Positions 52,253 through 61,086 of a stretch of DNA of 64,000 bases are shown piece after piece; position 1 is the first letter of the stretch, and every line of letters begins with the position of its first letter. The position numbers were made by a program, and so were the translations under genes. The stretch is from Verrucomicrobiia bacterium. GTDB taxonomy: Bacteria > Verrucomicrobiota > Verrucomicrobiia > Limisphaerales > DASXHY01. The notes beneath the pieces are model-generated. The model was given only the letters and a program-made list of their open reading frames with translations. It was not told the DNA's origin and made no database searches. The stretch spans positions 144,755 to 208,754 of the forward strand of contig DASPIL010000103.1 of NCBI GenBank assembly GCA_035629175.1. Direction: 5' to 3'.

Positions 52253-54055
52253 ATGCACTGCTCCATCCCGATCGAGAACCATGGAATCATTGGCGACCTG
52301 CACACGGTGGCCCTTGTTGCGATGGACGGCACCATCGATTTCATGTGCTTTCCGCGGTTTGATTCGCCGACGGTGTTCGGCGCGCTGCTCGATGGGGAGA
52401 ACGGCGGATATTTCAAAATTTCGCCAGTCAACGAGAAGATGCGCTGCGTGCAATCGTACATTCCGGATTCGGCCGTTTTGATCACGCGATTTCTGGGTGA
52501 TGCCGGCGTTGCTGAGGTTTCTGATTTCATGCCGTTGAACGACCGCGACCAGACGCACGACCTGGTGCGGCGCGCAAAGGCAGTGCGTGGAGACATCGCG
52601 TTCCGCATGGAACTGGTGCCACGCTTTGACTATGGGCGGGCCGGTCATCGCATTGAGCGGCACAAGGATGGCGTGGTGCTCATCAGCGAGGGTGCGGATC
52701 GCACTGCGCTGCGGCTCCGGACTGCTGTCGAGTTGCGCGTCGAGGATGGAACGGTGACCGCGGAATTCCGTCTGAAAGCGGGCGAGACAGCCGCGTTTGT
52801 TCTAGAAGGAGCAGATGGCGCAGATCGGCCTTCAGCTTCTCCGGGCTATGTATCCCAGTCGTTCAAGGACACTTTGAATTTCTGGCAGGCGTGGGTGGCG
52901 CATTCACATTATCGCGGTCGATGGCGGGAAATGGTGAATCGTTCGGCCCTCACTTTGAAACTGCTGACTTACGAGCCGTGCGGGTCGCTGGTGGCCGCGC
53001 CGACGTTTGGATTGCCTGAAGAGGTGGGCGGAAGCAGGAACTGGGACTATCGGTACACGTGGATTCGGGACGCATCGTTCACCATTTACGTGTTGATGCA
53101 CCTTGGTTACACGAGCGAGGCAACCGCTTACATGCGCTGGATTGAACAGCGTTGCCGGGAGTTGGAGCCCGGCAATCCGCTCCAAATCATGTATCGAATC
53201 GATGGCGGGCACGATCTTCCGGAAACTCATCTGGATCATTGGCGCGGATATCTCGATTCACGGCCGGTTCGTGTGGGAAACGGTGCCGCTCGCCAACTGC
53301 AACTGGACATTTACGGGGAGCTGCTTGACGCCGTTTTTCTGTACAACCAGATCGAGCCGATCTCATACGACTTCTGGGCACACCTGACGCGGCTCATCGA
53401 TTGGGTTTGCGATCATTGGCGCGAGCCTGATTATGGAATCTGGGAGGTGCGTGGCGGCACGTATCCGTTTCTCTATTCGAGGGTGATGTGCTGGGTTGCC
53501 ATTGATCGCGGACTGAGGCTCGCTGCGAAGCGTTCGTTTCCGGCGAAGTGGGATCACTGGACCCGCACGCGTGACGAAATTTACACCAATATTTACGAGC
53601 GGTTCTGGGATCCCGGGCTTGAAGCGTTTGTGCAATTTGAAGGCTCGGACGCGGTGGACGCCTCGGCGCTTCTGATGCCCATTGTGAAGATCATTGCGCC
53701 GAACGACCCGCGATGGCGATCCACTTTGAGGGTAATCAACGAGCAACTGACCGATGACGCTCTCGTTTACAGATACAATGTTCTCCGCGGCGCTTCTGAT
53801 GGCTTGCCGGGTGGCGAGGGAACCTTCTCCGCCTGCTCGTTCTGGAACGTGGAAGCGCTTGCGGCCTCGGGTGAACTCAAGCAGGCGCGGCTCTATTTCG
53901 AAAAGGTCCTGGGCTACGCGAATCACGTCGGACTGTTTGCCGAGGAGATCGGCCTGAAAGGGGAGCAACTCGGAAATTTTCCGCAGGCATTTACGCACCT
54001 GGGACTCATCAGCGCAGCGCGGCATCTGGACCGCGCACTCGACGAAGACGGATAA
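52253..54055 (+). CDS. GH15 glucoamylase/trehalase-like glycoside hydrolase
   Basis: 600 aa. The ATG at 52253 begins exactly with the conserved N-terminal block (IPIENHGIIGDLHTVALV, then DGTIDFMCFPRFDSPTVFG), so upstream in-frame residues are rejected. The first ~230 residues form the beta-sandwich domain. An (alpha/alpha)6 catalytic domain follows, with SLVAAPTFGLPEEVGG, NWDYRYTWIRDASFTIY, and the late motif KGEQLGNFPQAFTHLGLI; conserved acidic residues there include the general acid/base pair of family 15. Bacterial members release glucose from alpha-glucans or hydrolyse trehalose; the two activities cannot be distinguished by eye. No signal peptide, so the enzyme is probably cytoplasmic and works on glycogen, maltodextrin or trehalose. 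Confidence 0.9.
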   Translation: MHCSIPIENHGIIGDLHTVALVAMDGTIDFMCFPRFDSPTVFGALLDGENGGYFKISPVNEKMRCVQSYIPDSAVLITRFLGDAGVAEVSDFMPLNDRDQTHDLVRRAKAVRGDIAFRMELVPRFDYGRAGHRIERHKDGVVLISEGADRTALRLRTAVELRVEDGTVTAEFRLKAGETAAFVLEGADGADRPSASPGYVSQSFKDTLNFWQAWVAHSHYRGRWREMVNRSALTLKLLTYEPCGSLVAAPTFGLPEEVGGSRNWDYRYTWIRDASFTIYVLMHLGYTSEATAYMRWIEQRCRELEPGNPLQIMYRIDGGHDLPETHLDHWRGYLDSRPVRVGNGAARQLQLDIYGELLDAVFLYNQIEPISYDFWAHLTRLIDWVCDHWREPDYGIWEVRGGTYPFLYSRVMCWVAIDRGLRLAAKRSFPAKWDHWTRTRDEIYTNIYERFWDPGLEAFVQFEGSDAVDASALLMPIVKIIAPNDPRWRSTLRVINEQLTDDALVYRYNVLRGASDGLPGGEGTFSACSFWNVEALAASGELKQARLYFEKVLGYANHVGLFAEEIGLKGEQLGNFPQAFTHLGLISAARHLDRALDEDG

Positions 54056-54152
54056 CCCCGGTTCCCTACCTACCCGGGGCTTGCTGTGATTACCCCGTGG
54101 CTGGGAATTTAAACTGCGTCGTAAGCTCTATCGACCACCGTCGAGGCTTCAA

Positions 54153-54821
54153 ATGATTGAGGCAAACCCCATGAAGAAAACACAGCATTACCGAATTTGG
54201 ACATCCTTGATGTGCCTGGCCACAGCCAGCGTGAGCGCCCAAGGCAGGGCAAACTCTCCAGCAGCGAGCCGCCCTCAAGCCACTGCGCCGACCGCTGCCG
54301 CCACGGGTGAAACTATTCAAACGACAGATGGAAAAACGTACCGTCAGGCAACCATCACACGCCAGGATGCCGATGGCGTGCTGGTTCAGTTCAAGCCCGA
54401 CGCGGGCGGACTGGGCTGGGCGAAAGTGAAATTCCGCAATCTGCCTGACCCCATTCGTTCCCGGTATCAATACGATGAAAACGCCGCGACAGAAGCCGAA
54501 GCGCGCCACTCACAAGCGCTTTCCGAATGGCGGAATCGGGTGACAGCGCAGGAAGGCGCGTTCCAGCGATACAGAGCGCTTGCGGAACTGAATCGGTCGC
54601 TGGCGGGTGACGACGTGGCGGTCTACTCGGTTGCCATCGACGCAAATGGAAACGTCGTTGCGAACGGCTTCACGGGAGCGCGCGATGCGCTGACCGGCTG
54701 GTGGAATCATCCTCTCGCCTATGGAATGTCGCAGCTGCAAGGTTCAGCACAGGGGAGTGGAGCGCCAGCAGCCGCATCTGGGAATTCAGGGACAACTCCG
54801 ACCCCATCGACGCGCCAATAA
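54153..54821 (+). CDS. Small secreted protein of a verrucomicrobial type, unknown function
   Basis: 222 aa with a signal peptide (KKTQHYRIWTSLMCLATASVSAQG), a Thr/Ala/Pro linker, and a short beta domain with the phrase TTDGKTYRQATITRQDADGVLVQF ... AKVKFRNLPDPIRSRYQYD. The TxDGxxYxxxxxxxxxxxGxxxxxxxGxxKVxFxxLP pattern recurs in exported proteins of Planctomycetes and Verrucomicrobiota, but no activity is known. The C-terminus is a Gly/Ser/Pro tail. A GAGG 6 nt before ATG 54153 supports that start; ATG 54171 also gives a good signal peptide. Lies between the GH15 gene and a convergent histidine kinase gene. Confidence 0.7.
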   Translation: MIEANPMKKTQHYRIWTSLMCLATASVSAQGRANSPAASRPQATAPTAAATGETIQTTDGKTYRQATITRQDADGVLVQFKPDAGGLGWAKVKFRNLPDPIRSRYQYDENAATEAEARHSQALSEWRNRVTAQEGAFQRYRALAELNRSLAGDDVAVYSVAIDANGNVVANGFTGARDALTGWWNHPLAYGMSQLQGSAQGSGAPAAASGNSGTTPTPSTRQ

Positions 54822-54837
54822 CCAGATACGGCGCGAA

Positions 54838-56232
54838 CTACGCGGCCGGCCCGGCAGGCAGGCGAACGGTAAATGCCGAACCGCTATTCTCTGAACTGGA
54901 TACAGTGATTTGCCCGCCGTGGGCTTCGACAATCGCCTTCACCAGACTCAATCCGAGACCCAATCCTCGTTCCGAGCGGCTCTTGTCGCTGCGATAAAGT
55001 CGCGCCCAGATTTTAGGCTGCTCGGCTGCCGCGATCCCTATCCCGGGGTCGCGGAACTGCACGATCGCGGCATCCTGTTCGTTTTGGGCCGTGATCGTCA
55101 CGCGACCGCCCGCGGGTGTATACTTGATCGCATTATCGAGCAGGTTGGCGAATACCTGGCGGATTCTGATTTGATCGACGTTTGCGTGGCATGGCGCCGG
55201 AATCGCCACGTTAACGGCAACTTTTCGTTCATCCGCCACGTACTCATACATCTCGACAACGTCAGATATCAGCTGTCGAAGATCGGTGCGTTCCCGCTGC
55301 AGGCGCAACGTGCCCGCCTCTGCCTCTGTGATATCCATCAGCGTGTTCAACATCTTCAACACGCGCTCGGATTCCTCCACGCAATCAGCCAGGGCCTCAC
55401 GCGCGTCGCTTTCAATGTTTGATTGCAGCGCGAGCTCCGCCGTTCCGCGCAACCGGCTTAATGGCGTGCGAAGATCGTGGGCGACATTGTCGAGCGATTC
55501 ACGCATCGCGCGGATCAAAGCCTGGTTCTGGTCAAGCAATGTATTGAAAAGCCTGACCAGCTCATCCAGTTCGTCGTCGGACGGGCGCTGGGGAACGCGG
55601 GCGTCAAGCTGGCGTGTCTGGATGATCGCGCGCGCGGTGTTGACGATCTGGCGCACGGGGAGCAGAGCGCGATGGGCAAAGAACGCGCCGAAGCCAAATC
55701 CAAACGCGATCGTCACGAGCCCCGCGACGACGAAATAGCGGCGGACAGGATTGAGGAGTGCTTCGCGGCTGTCAGTGCTGCGGCCCACCTGCAACACGGC
55801 GTTATCAGGAAGAACCGCAGTGGCGATGACAAAGTCGCGCTCTGCATCTTTCGGAATGCGCACCACGCCGACTGGACGTCGCTGCCCTCGTACGACAGCC
55901 ACCCCGCGGAAGGTGATCCAGTCGTCGGGCACATTGGCCAACACCACATCGTTCCATGTGCCGACCACCCGCACGTAGAATGTTTTTTCAGTTGCGGGTT
56001 CCGTGCGGATCGACTGGCGGAGTGCGGAAAGACCGCCAGCCGCGTAAGTGGTTGCATATTCCCGCAGCCGCGCCTGGACAAGCTCGCGGTCCTTGCTGCT
56101 GATGGCTATTCCAAGGAGATAGTAGGCGACAGCAAGCAGCACCACGCTGCTGCAGCCAAAGGCGAGCGCATACCAGAGTCCCAGGCGCACCCCAACATTT
56201 CGCCGCAAGGTTTCAAACGGGCCGGAAGACAT
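54838..56232 (-). CDS. Sensor histidine kinase (EnvZ/CusS-like)
   Basis: 464 aa. Transmembrane helix 1 ([19 protein letters not shown]), a periplasmic sensor of about 135 residues, and transmembrane helix 2 ([20 protein letters not shown]) are followed by a HAMP linker ([14 protein letters not shown]), a HisKA domain with the phospho-acceptor His in [16 protein letters not shown], and a HATPase domain with N-box [12 protein letters not shown]1 RDPGIGI and G2 [14 protein letters not shown]. All expected elements are present. The sensor part contains paired strands ([18 protein letters not shown]) of unknown ligand. It overlaps the regulator gene by 20 bp on the minus strand, so translation is coupled. 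Confidence 0.9.
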   Translation of the reverse strand: MSSGPFETLRRNVGVRLGLWYALAFGCSSVVLLAVAYYLLGIAISSKDRELVQARLREYATTYAAGGLSALRQSIRTEPATEKTFYVRVVGTWNDVVLANVPDDWITFRGVAVVRGQRRPVGVVRIPKDAERDFVIATAVLPDNAVLQVGRSTDSREALLNPVRRYFVVAGLVTIAFGFGFGAFFAHRALLPVRQIVNTARAIIQTRQLDARVPQRPSDDELDELVRLFNTLLDQNQALIRAMRESLDNVAHDLRTPLSRLRGTAELALQSNIESDAREALADCVEESERVLKMLNTLMDITEAEAGTLRLQRERTDLRQLISDVVEMYEYVADERKVAVNVAIPAPCHANVDQIRIRQVFANLLDNAIKYTPAGGRVTITAQNEQDAAIVQFRDPGIGIAAAEQPKIWARLYRSDKSRSERGLGLGLSLVKAIVEAHGGQITVSSSENSGSAFTVRLPAGPAA

Positions 56233-56881
56233 AGCCGACGCCTCGTATGGTTTGAATCATCGTCTTTTCGGGATCGACCTTGCCGCGCACACGATGGATC
56301 AGCACGTCCACGATGTTTGTTTGGGGGTCGAAGCTGTAATCGAAGATGTGTTCCAGGATCATTGTTTTGGTCACCACCCGGTTTGGGTTGCGCATCAGGT
56401 ATTCGAGCAGTGCAAACTCGCGGGGTTGCAGCTCGATCGTTTCCGTTCCGCGACGCACTTCGCGGGTGAGCAGGTCCATGCTGAGACTTCCGGCGTTGAG
56501 GCGTGTCGGCTCGGCCGATTGGGTCGCGCGGCGAATGAGCGCATGAACGCGCGCGAGCAACTCCGAAAACGCAAACGGTTTGGTCAGGTAGTCATCCCCG
56601 CCTGCCTGAAGACCGCGCACGCGATCATCCACTGTTGCGCGGGCGCTGAGGACCAGTATGGGCAGCTGCCGGCCGCGCGTCCGCAACAGCTCAATGAGAC
56701 GAAGGCCATCCAGCCGGGGCAGCATGATGTCCACAACCGCGGCGTCATAAGGGACGGCCATCGCCAGGTTCAGCCCATGCTCGCCATCGGCGGAACGATC
56801 CACCGCAAAGCCGCTTTGCTGAAGTCCCTTGACCACAAATGACGCGATCTTTTCATCGTCTTCAATGACCAGTATTCGCAT
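56213..56881 (-). CDS. OmpR-family response regulator
   Basis: 222 aa from the ATG at 56881 ([16 protein letters not shown]), chosen over the longer start at 56917 because the receiver domain begins at once. Asp51 ([12 protein letters not shown]) is the phosphoacceptor; Glu7-Asp8-Asp9 and Lys of LTKPF complete the active site. The C-terminus is a winged-helix domain ([39 protein letters not shown]). First gene of the two-gene unit with the histidine kinase; the pair looks CusR/CopR-like in layout. Targets are unknown; the nearby HtrA and M48 proteases make envelope stress plausible but not shown. Confidence 0.92.
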   Translation of the reverse strand: MRILVIEDDEKIASFVVKGLQQSGFAVDRSADGEHGLNLAMAVPYDAAVVDIMLPRLDGLRLIELLRTRGRQLPILVLSARATVDDRVRGLQAGGDDYLTKPFAFSELLARVHALIRRATQSAEPTRLNAGSLSMDLLTREVRRGTETIELQPREFALLEYLMRNPNRVVTKTMILEHIFDYSFDPQTNIVDVLIHRVRGKVDPEKTMIQTIRGVGYVFRPV

Positions 56882-56934
56882 AACTGTCGAGGCACTGTAG
56901 CTGCAGTGCTGGAGCAAGTCGAAATCCCTGAATT

Positions 56935-56968
56935 GAAAAACCCGCCGCCCGCAAATGGACGGCGGGTT
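56935..56968 (-). terminator. Rho-independent terminator of the htrA-like gene
   Basis: On the minus strand, a 9-bp stem AACCCGCCG/CGGCGGGTT with a 12-nt loop is followed by a run of five T (TTTTTC), about 10 nt past the htrA stop at 56978. Stem arms are 56939-56947 and 56960-56968. This is the best intrinsic terminator in the window. Confidence 0.8.
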
Positions 56969-56977
56969 GAGAGACCG

Positions 56978-58489
56978 TCAGCTATCGCGTTCGTCGACGA
57001 CAACATAGCGACTCCCGCCGTTTTGCCAGACGCGCAGCAGCGTCCGTTCGCCTTCTGTTTTCGCGGTGAGCCGGATCGCATCGTCAGCGTTTGCGACGGG
57101 CTTGCGATTGATCTCGATGAGGACGTCGCCCGCTTTCAAGCCCGCTTGGGCTGCGGCCGATCCTGGTTCGACCTGGGTAACGAGTGCGCCCTTCACATCG
57201 TTCGGCACGTTGAACTCAGTCCGTGCCCGATTGTCGAGGTCCGTCACAGCGACTCCGTCGAGTGTGCCGGCGCCGCTTTGAGGTGAGTCCGCGCGTGCCA
57301 TGCGGCCTTCGCCTGGCAGTGCGTTGACGGTGACTTCCAACTTCTTGCGTTCTCCGTTGCGGATGACTTCGAGCGGCACGGTTGCGCCGGGCTTCGTTTG
57401 TGCCACTTCCAACTGCAGTCGCCGGCTGTCGGTTACGGTTTTGCCGTTGAACTCCACCACGACGTCACCATTCTGCAGGCCCGCTGTGGCGGCAGGGCTG
57501 TCCGGAAGAACGCCGCCAACGAGGGCTCCCTTGGTGCCGTTGAGATCGAAAGCTTCAGCCAATTCGGGTGTGATGTTCTGGATCGTGACCCCGAGGTATC
57601 CACGTGTCACGCGGCCGTCCTGAATCAAACTTTCCATCACGCTTTTCGCGAGGTTCGAAGGAATGGCAAAGCCGATTCCATGATTGCCTCCCGTGCGGCT
57701 CACGATGGCGGTGTTGATGCCAATCAACCGACCTTTGATGTCGACGAGTGCGCCCCCGGAATTGCCAGGGTTGATCGCGGCATCCGTCTGAATGAAGTCC
57801 TCGTAGGCCTCAATGCCCATGCCGCCCCGGCGGGTGGCGCTGACGATTCCCGAGGTCACGGTCTGGCCAACGCCGAACGGATTGCCAATTGCCAGCGCGA
57901 CGTCGCCAATCTGGACGTTGTCGCTGTCAGACAACGTGACTGTCGGCAGCTTGGTTGCGTCGATCTTGATCACCGCAAGATCAGATTTTGGATCGCGTCC
58001 GATCACCTTGGCGGTGAATTCGCGACCGTCGTTGAGAGAAACTTTGACCTCATCGGCTCCGTCCACGACGTGGTTGTTCGTCAGGATATATCCGTCGTCC
58101 GTCACGATCACGCCTGAGCCGAGCCCGTGACGGAGCTGGGGCCCCATCGGTCCATGCGGAAGGCTGCGGCCAAACTGTTCACCAAAGAAGCGTTGCCAGA
58201 ATGGATCGTCGAGATTGCCGGGAACCGCCCCGGAGGTTCGCCGCGGTTTTGTGGTTGTCGTCAGCTTGACGACGGCGGGAGCGACTTTTTCGACCACAGG
58301 GGCGTAGCTGCCGGATGGCAGGGTTTCCCGCGAGATGGCGGTTGGGTCGATTGGCAGGTTGATCTCTTTGCGGGCGCCGGTTTGCTGGGCGATTTTCTTG
58401 GATGCAAACGCGGTTCCCGCGATGGCTAATCCGCCTGCCAGGAAGCCGATCGCCAGCCTTGTGCTGAGTGCGTAGTGAAGTCGTTTCAT
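56978..58489 (-). CDS. HtrA/Do-family periplasmic serine protease
   Basis: 503 aa. Signal/anchor segment (RLAIGFLAGGLAIAGTAFA). The trypsin-like domain carries His140 (ILTNNHVV), Asp170 (PKSDLAVI) and Ser244 (INPGNSGGAL), the complete triad. Two PDZ domains follow (about residues 285-375, starting RGYLGVTIQNI, and about 400-490, with GALVTQVEPGSAAAQAGLKAGD). This matches DegP/DegQ/MucD, the quality-control protease/chaperone of the periplasm. A linker near residues 80-115 is Pro/Phe-rich (DDPFWQRFFGEQFG), as in MucD-type proteins. The start is 152 bp from the divergent rimO start. It ends in a strong hairpin terminator. Confidence 0.95.
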   Translation of the reverse strand: MKRLHYALSTRLAIGFLAGGLAIAGTAFASKKIAQQTGARKEINLPIDPTAISRETLPSGSYAPVVEKVAPAVVKLTTTTKPRRTSGAVPGNLDDPFWQRFFGEQFGRSLPHGPMGPQLRHGLGSGVIVTDDGYILTNNHVVDGADEVKVSLNDGREFTAKVIGRDPKSDLAVIKIDATKLPTVTLSDSDNVQIGDVALAIGNPFGVGQTVTSGIVSATRRGGMGIEAYEDFIQTDAAINPGNSGGALVDIKGRLIGINTAIVSRTGGNHGIGFAIPSNLAKSVMESLIQDGRVTRGYLGVTIQNITPELAEAFDLNGTKGALVGGVLPDSPAATAGLQNGDVVVEFNGKTVTDSRRLQLEVAQTKPGATVPLEVIRNGERKKLEVTVNALPGEGRMARADSPQSGAGTLDGVAVTDLDNRARTEFNVPNDVKGALVTQVEPGSAAAQAGLKAGDVLIEINRKPVANADDAIRLTAKTEGERTLLRVWQNGGSRYVVVDERDS

Positions 58490-58532
58490 GTCTCTTAAAT
58501 GCTTGTTTGTTTATTGGTGTCTCTGAAGGAAT

Positions 58533-58558
58533 AGACCGCGAGCGGATGTCCGCGGTCT
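58533..58558. promoter_or_regulatory. Perfect 8-bp inverted repeat between the divergent htrA-like and rimO genes
   Basis: AGACCGCG and CGCGGTCT flank a 10-nt spacer (AGCGGATGTC). It sits between two divergent start codons, so it is not a terminator; it could be an operator, an attenuator-like element, or a relic of a repeat. Confidence 0.35.
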
Positions 58559-58589
58559 TACGGGGGGATTACAGAACTGTAAGGTTGAA

Positions 58590-58610
58590 GAACTTTGAAC
58601 TTTGAACTTT
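58590..58610. repeat. Three tandem 7-bp GAACTTT repeats
   Basis: GAACTTT is repeated three times (58590-58610) in the rimO upstream region, following TTGAA. A short microsatellite-like tract in the probable promoter area. Confidence 0.6.
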
Positions 58611-58641
58611 ACGTGTGCCTGACGTAAGGTTGGCGGCTTTG

Positions 58642-60327
58642 ATGAAAGACCATTCCGCAGAACGCCCCGTGCGCGTCGGCCTTATTTCCCTCGGTTGCGC
58701 CAAAAACCTGGTGGACGCTGAAATTATGCTCGGCTCGTTGATGAAAGACGGCGTCGAAATCACCAATGACGCTGCCTCGGCTGACGTCGTGATCGTGAAT
58801 ACGTGTTCGTTCATCGACTCGGCGCAGGAGGAGAGCGTCGATACCATCCTGGAATCGGCGGAATTGCGGGAAGCAAAAAATCGCGGGCAGGGGTTGATTG
58901 TTTCCGGCTGCCTGCCGCAACGGTTTCGAAATGATCTGCCTAAATTATTCCCCGAGGTGGACGCCTTTATGGGAATCGATCAGGTGGCCCAAGTGACAGA
59001 TATCGTGAAAAGCGCGCTGCGACGCCGCCAGCAACGTGTCGGTGCGGCAGCGGAACTCGGCACCGGCGTTCGGGGGAGACATGCGAAGGTGCGGAAAACC
59101 CTCGCAGCGTTGGATGTTCAGGCTCCCGCGGACGCGCACGCTGAAACGCAGTCCCTGCGAGGGACGGATCGCTTCGGCCAAACCCGCACGTTGCTCGGGG
59201 TGCAGCCAGCGGGAGCAGCGGGACCGCTCCTCGAAGTGACGCCGCGGCCCACGTTCATCCCGGATTTTGGAACGCCACGGTTTCGTTTGACGCCGCGGCA
59301 CTTCGCGTATGTGAAGATTGCCGAGGGCTGCAATCATCCGTGCAGCTTCTGCATCATCCCGCGCATGCGTGGATCCCACCGGAGCCGGCGGCAGGCGGAC
59401 ATCGTTGCCGAGGTGAAGGCCTTGCTCGCGGACGGTGTGAAGGAAATCAACCTGATATCCCAGGATTCAACGTATTATGGTCTCGACCTGCGGGCGAACC
59501 ACACGCGCGCGATTTCGTCGCCCGAAAAGTTCACGCAAGCGTCGAAAGCCCTCGCGGCCGACTCGACCACAATCTGCACGCTCATCCGGGAATTGAATGC
59601 GCTGCCCGGGGATTTCTGGATTCGCCTGCTGTACACGCATCCTGCGCATTGGACGGATGAGCTGATTCGCACAATCGCTGAATGCCCGAAGGTGGCGCGT
59701 TACGTGGATATTCCGCTGCAGCACATTCACGACAACATGCTCGAACGGATGCGTCGTGAGACGTCGCAGAAATATATCGAAGACCTCCTGGTGCGAATTC
59801 GCAATGGGATCCCCGGCATCGCTTTGCGGACGACTTTCATCGTGGGTTTTCCCGGGGAAACAGCGGAATGCTTCGAGACTCTTCTGGACTTCATGCGGCG
59901 GACGCGGTTCGAGCGGCTTGGAATTTTCGCCTATTCGCAGGAGGAAGGCACGCGGGCCGGCAGCATGGCGGGCCAGATTTCTGATCGGAACAAGCAAAAA
60001 CGGCGGGATGCCGCAATGGCAGTGCAGCACGCGATCGCGTCAGAAGTATCGGAATCGTTTGTGGGCCGCACTGTGCGCGTGCTGGTCGAGGGCGAAGCCA
60101 GTGCGAAGGATCTCGCAGGAGCAAGGATCCAATCCTGGGAGCATGGTCTCATCCGGTCTGCGCCATCGACAGGTCTGCGTGGACGCTACCTTGTTGCTCG
60201 CGGCGAGGCGGACGCTCCTGACATCGACGGCCGCATTTACATTCGGGGCAAACTGCGGGTTGGGGATTTCGCGCAGGCAAGAATCATTGGCCATACGGAT
60301 TACGACCTCATTGCGGAGCCTGCATAG
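58642..60327 (+). CDS. rimO: Ribosomal protein S12 methylthiotransferase RimO, with insertions
   Basis: 561 aa; usual RimO is about 440-450 aa. RimO methylthiolates Asp89 of ribosomal protein S12. The UPF0004 domain has LISLGCAKNLVDAE, VNTCSFIDSAQ and VSGCLPQRF, whose three Cys hold the auxiliary 4Fe-4S cluster. The radical SAM motif is EGCNHPCSFCIIPRMRG (CxxxCxxC). PLQHIHDNMLERMRR and TTFIVGFPGETAECF are RimO/MiaB signatures, and DYDLIAEPA closes a TRAM domain. An extra segment of roughly 70 residues (about residues 140-215) separates the two catalytic domains, and a second insert follows SQDSTYYGLDL. The ATG at 58642 is chosen over GTG 58615. It leads a plus-strand group with pgsA and pgpA. 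Confidence 0.92.
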   Translation: MKDHSAERPVRVGLISLGCAKNLVDAEIMLGSLMKDGVEITNDAASADVVIVNTCSFIDSAQEESVDTILESAELREAKNRGQGLIVSGCLPQRFRNDLPKLFPEVDAFMGIDQVAQVTDIVKSALRRRQQRVGAAAELGTGVRGRHAKVRKTLAALDVQAPADAHAETQSLRGTDRFGQTRTLLGVQPAGAAGPLLEVTPRPTFIPDFGTPRFRLTPRHFAYVKIAEGCNHPCSFCIIPRMRGSHRSRRQADIVAEVKALLADGVKEINLISQDSTYYGLDLRANHTRAISSPEKFTQASKALAADSTTICTLIRELNALPGDFWIRLLYTHPAHWTDELIRTIAECPKVARYVDIPLQHIHDNMLERMRRETSQKYIEDLLVRIRNGIPGIALRTTFIVGFPGETAECFETLLDFMRRTRFERLGIFAYSQEEGTRAGSMAGQISDRNKQKRRDAAMAVQHAIASEVSESFVGRTVRVLVEGEASAKDLAGARIQSWEHGLIRSAPSTGLRGRYLVARGEADAPDIDGRIYIRGKLRVGDFAQARIIGHTDYDLIAEPA

Positions 60328-60415
60328 AATCGGCTGGCACAACGGCCCTCTTCTGCTGATTATCGCCCGCAGCGCAATGCTTCCGCTGAGTGCGGTTGGA
60401 AGCCAGTAATACGAA

Positions 60416-61009
60416 ATGAACCTGCCCAACAAGCTGACTGCCTCGCGGTTTTTGCTGACCGTCGCATTCCTCGTGGTCATCTTCTCGGGGATTCGCTTTC
60501 ATGAAACCATCGCGCTGATCCTGTTTTGCGCAGCGGGCATCAGCGACTTCCTGGACGGGCAGCTCGCGCGCAAACATAACCTGATCACGAACTTCGGCAT
60601 CCTGATGGATCCGCTCGCTGACAAGATCATGGTGTGTTCCGCGTTCATCGCATTTGTCGGTTTGAAATGGATGCCTGCCTGGATGGTGGTGATTGTGGTG
60701 GCCAGGGAATTGGCGATCACAGGATTAAGACTGCTTGCGGCATCCAAGAATGTTGTCCTGGCCGCCGAAGGTTACGGGAAGCACAAAACCATCTCGCAAA
60801 TTGTTGCCATCATTGCAGTGTTCGTGCTGATGGCCTATCCGGATTGGGGGCGCCCGGGGGCACTGGTGTTTGGCTGGACATTGATGAACGGGCTTCCTTG
60901 GGTCTGGTGGTTTGCCGAAGCGGCGAAGTGGATCGCGGTGGTGCTGACGTTCGTATCGGGATGGCTTTATCTTTGGAAGAACCGCGAGTTGTATCTCAAC
61001 GACATGTGA
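60416..61009 (+). CDS. pgsA: CDP-diacylglycerol--glycerol-3-phosphate 3-phosphatidyltransferase
   Basis: 197 aa membrane enzyme that makes phosphatidylglycerophosphate from CDP-diacylglycerol and glycerol 3-phosphate, the committed step to phosphatidylglycerol and cardiolipin. The CDP-alcohol phosphatidyltransferase signature is complete: DFLDGQLAR, eight residues, G, three residues, D, three residues, D (ending GILMDPLADK). Six or so hydrophobic helices follow. 88 bp after rimO. The stop is 1 nt before the ATG of a tiny membrane ORF, and pgpA, the next enzyme of the pathway, follows at once. Confidence 0.95.
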   Translation: MNLPNKLTASRFLLTVAFLVVIFSGIRFHETIALILFCAAGISDFLDGQLARKHNLITNFGILMDPLADKIMVCSAFIAFVGLKWMPAWMVVIVVARELAITGLRLLAASKNVVLAAEGYGKHKTISQIVAIIAVFVLMAYPDWGRPGALVFGWTLMNGLPWVWWFAEAAKWIAVVLTFVSGWLYLWKNRELYLNDM

Positions 61010-61010
61010 T

Positions 61011-61085
61011 ATGGAGATGTGGGAATCGATTCTCGTTGGAGCTGTGCTTGCCGTTCTTGTGATTCGATGGCGGGCGGCCCGTTGA
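61011..61085 (+). CDS. 24-residue single-pass membrane microprotein between pgsA and pgpA
   Basis: Frame ATG 61011 to TGA 61085 encodes 24 residues (MEMWESILVGAVLAVLVIRW, then RAAR): an acidic N-terminus, one hydrophobic helix and a basic C-terminus, the ideal layout of a positive-inside membrane peptide. It starts 1 nt after the pgsA stop and ends 1 nt before the pgpA start, so it fills the gap exactly. Its function, and whether it is expressed, are not known. It might be a regulatory subunit of the phosphatidylglycerol enzymes or a translational relay. A chance frame cannot be excluded. Confidence 0.45.
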   Translation: MEMWESILVGAVLAVLVIRWRAAR

Positions 61086-61086
61086 C

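Noticed and set aside
54056..54079. Possible terminator after the GH15 gene
   Set aside because: CCCCGG/CCGGGG is only a 6-bp stem with a 12-nt loop and no T-run.
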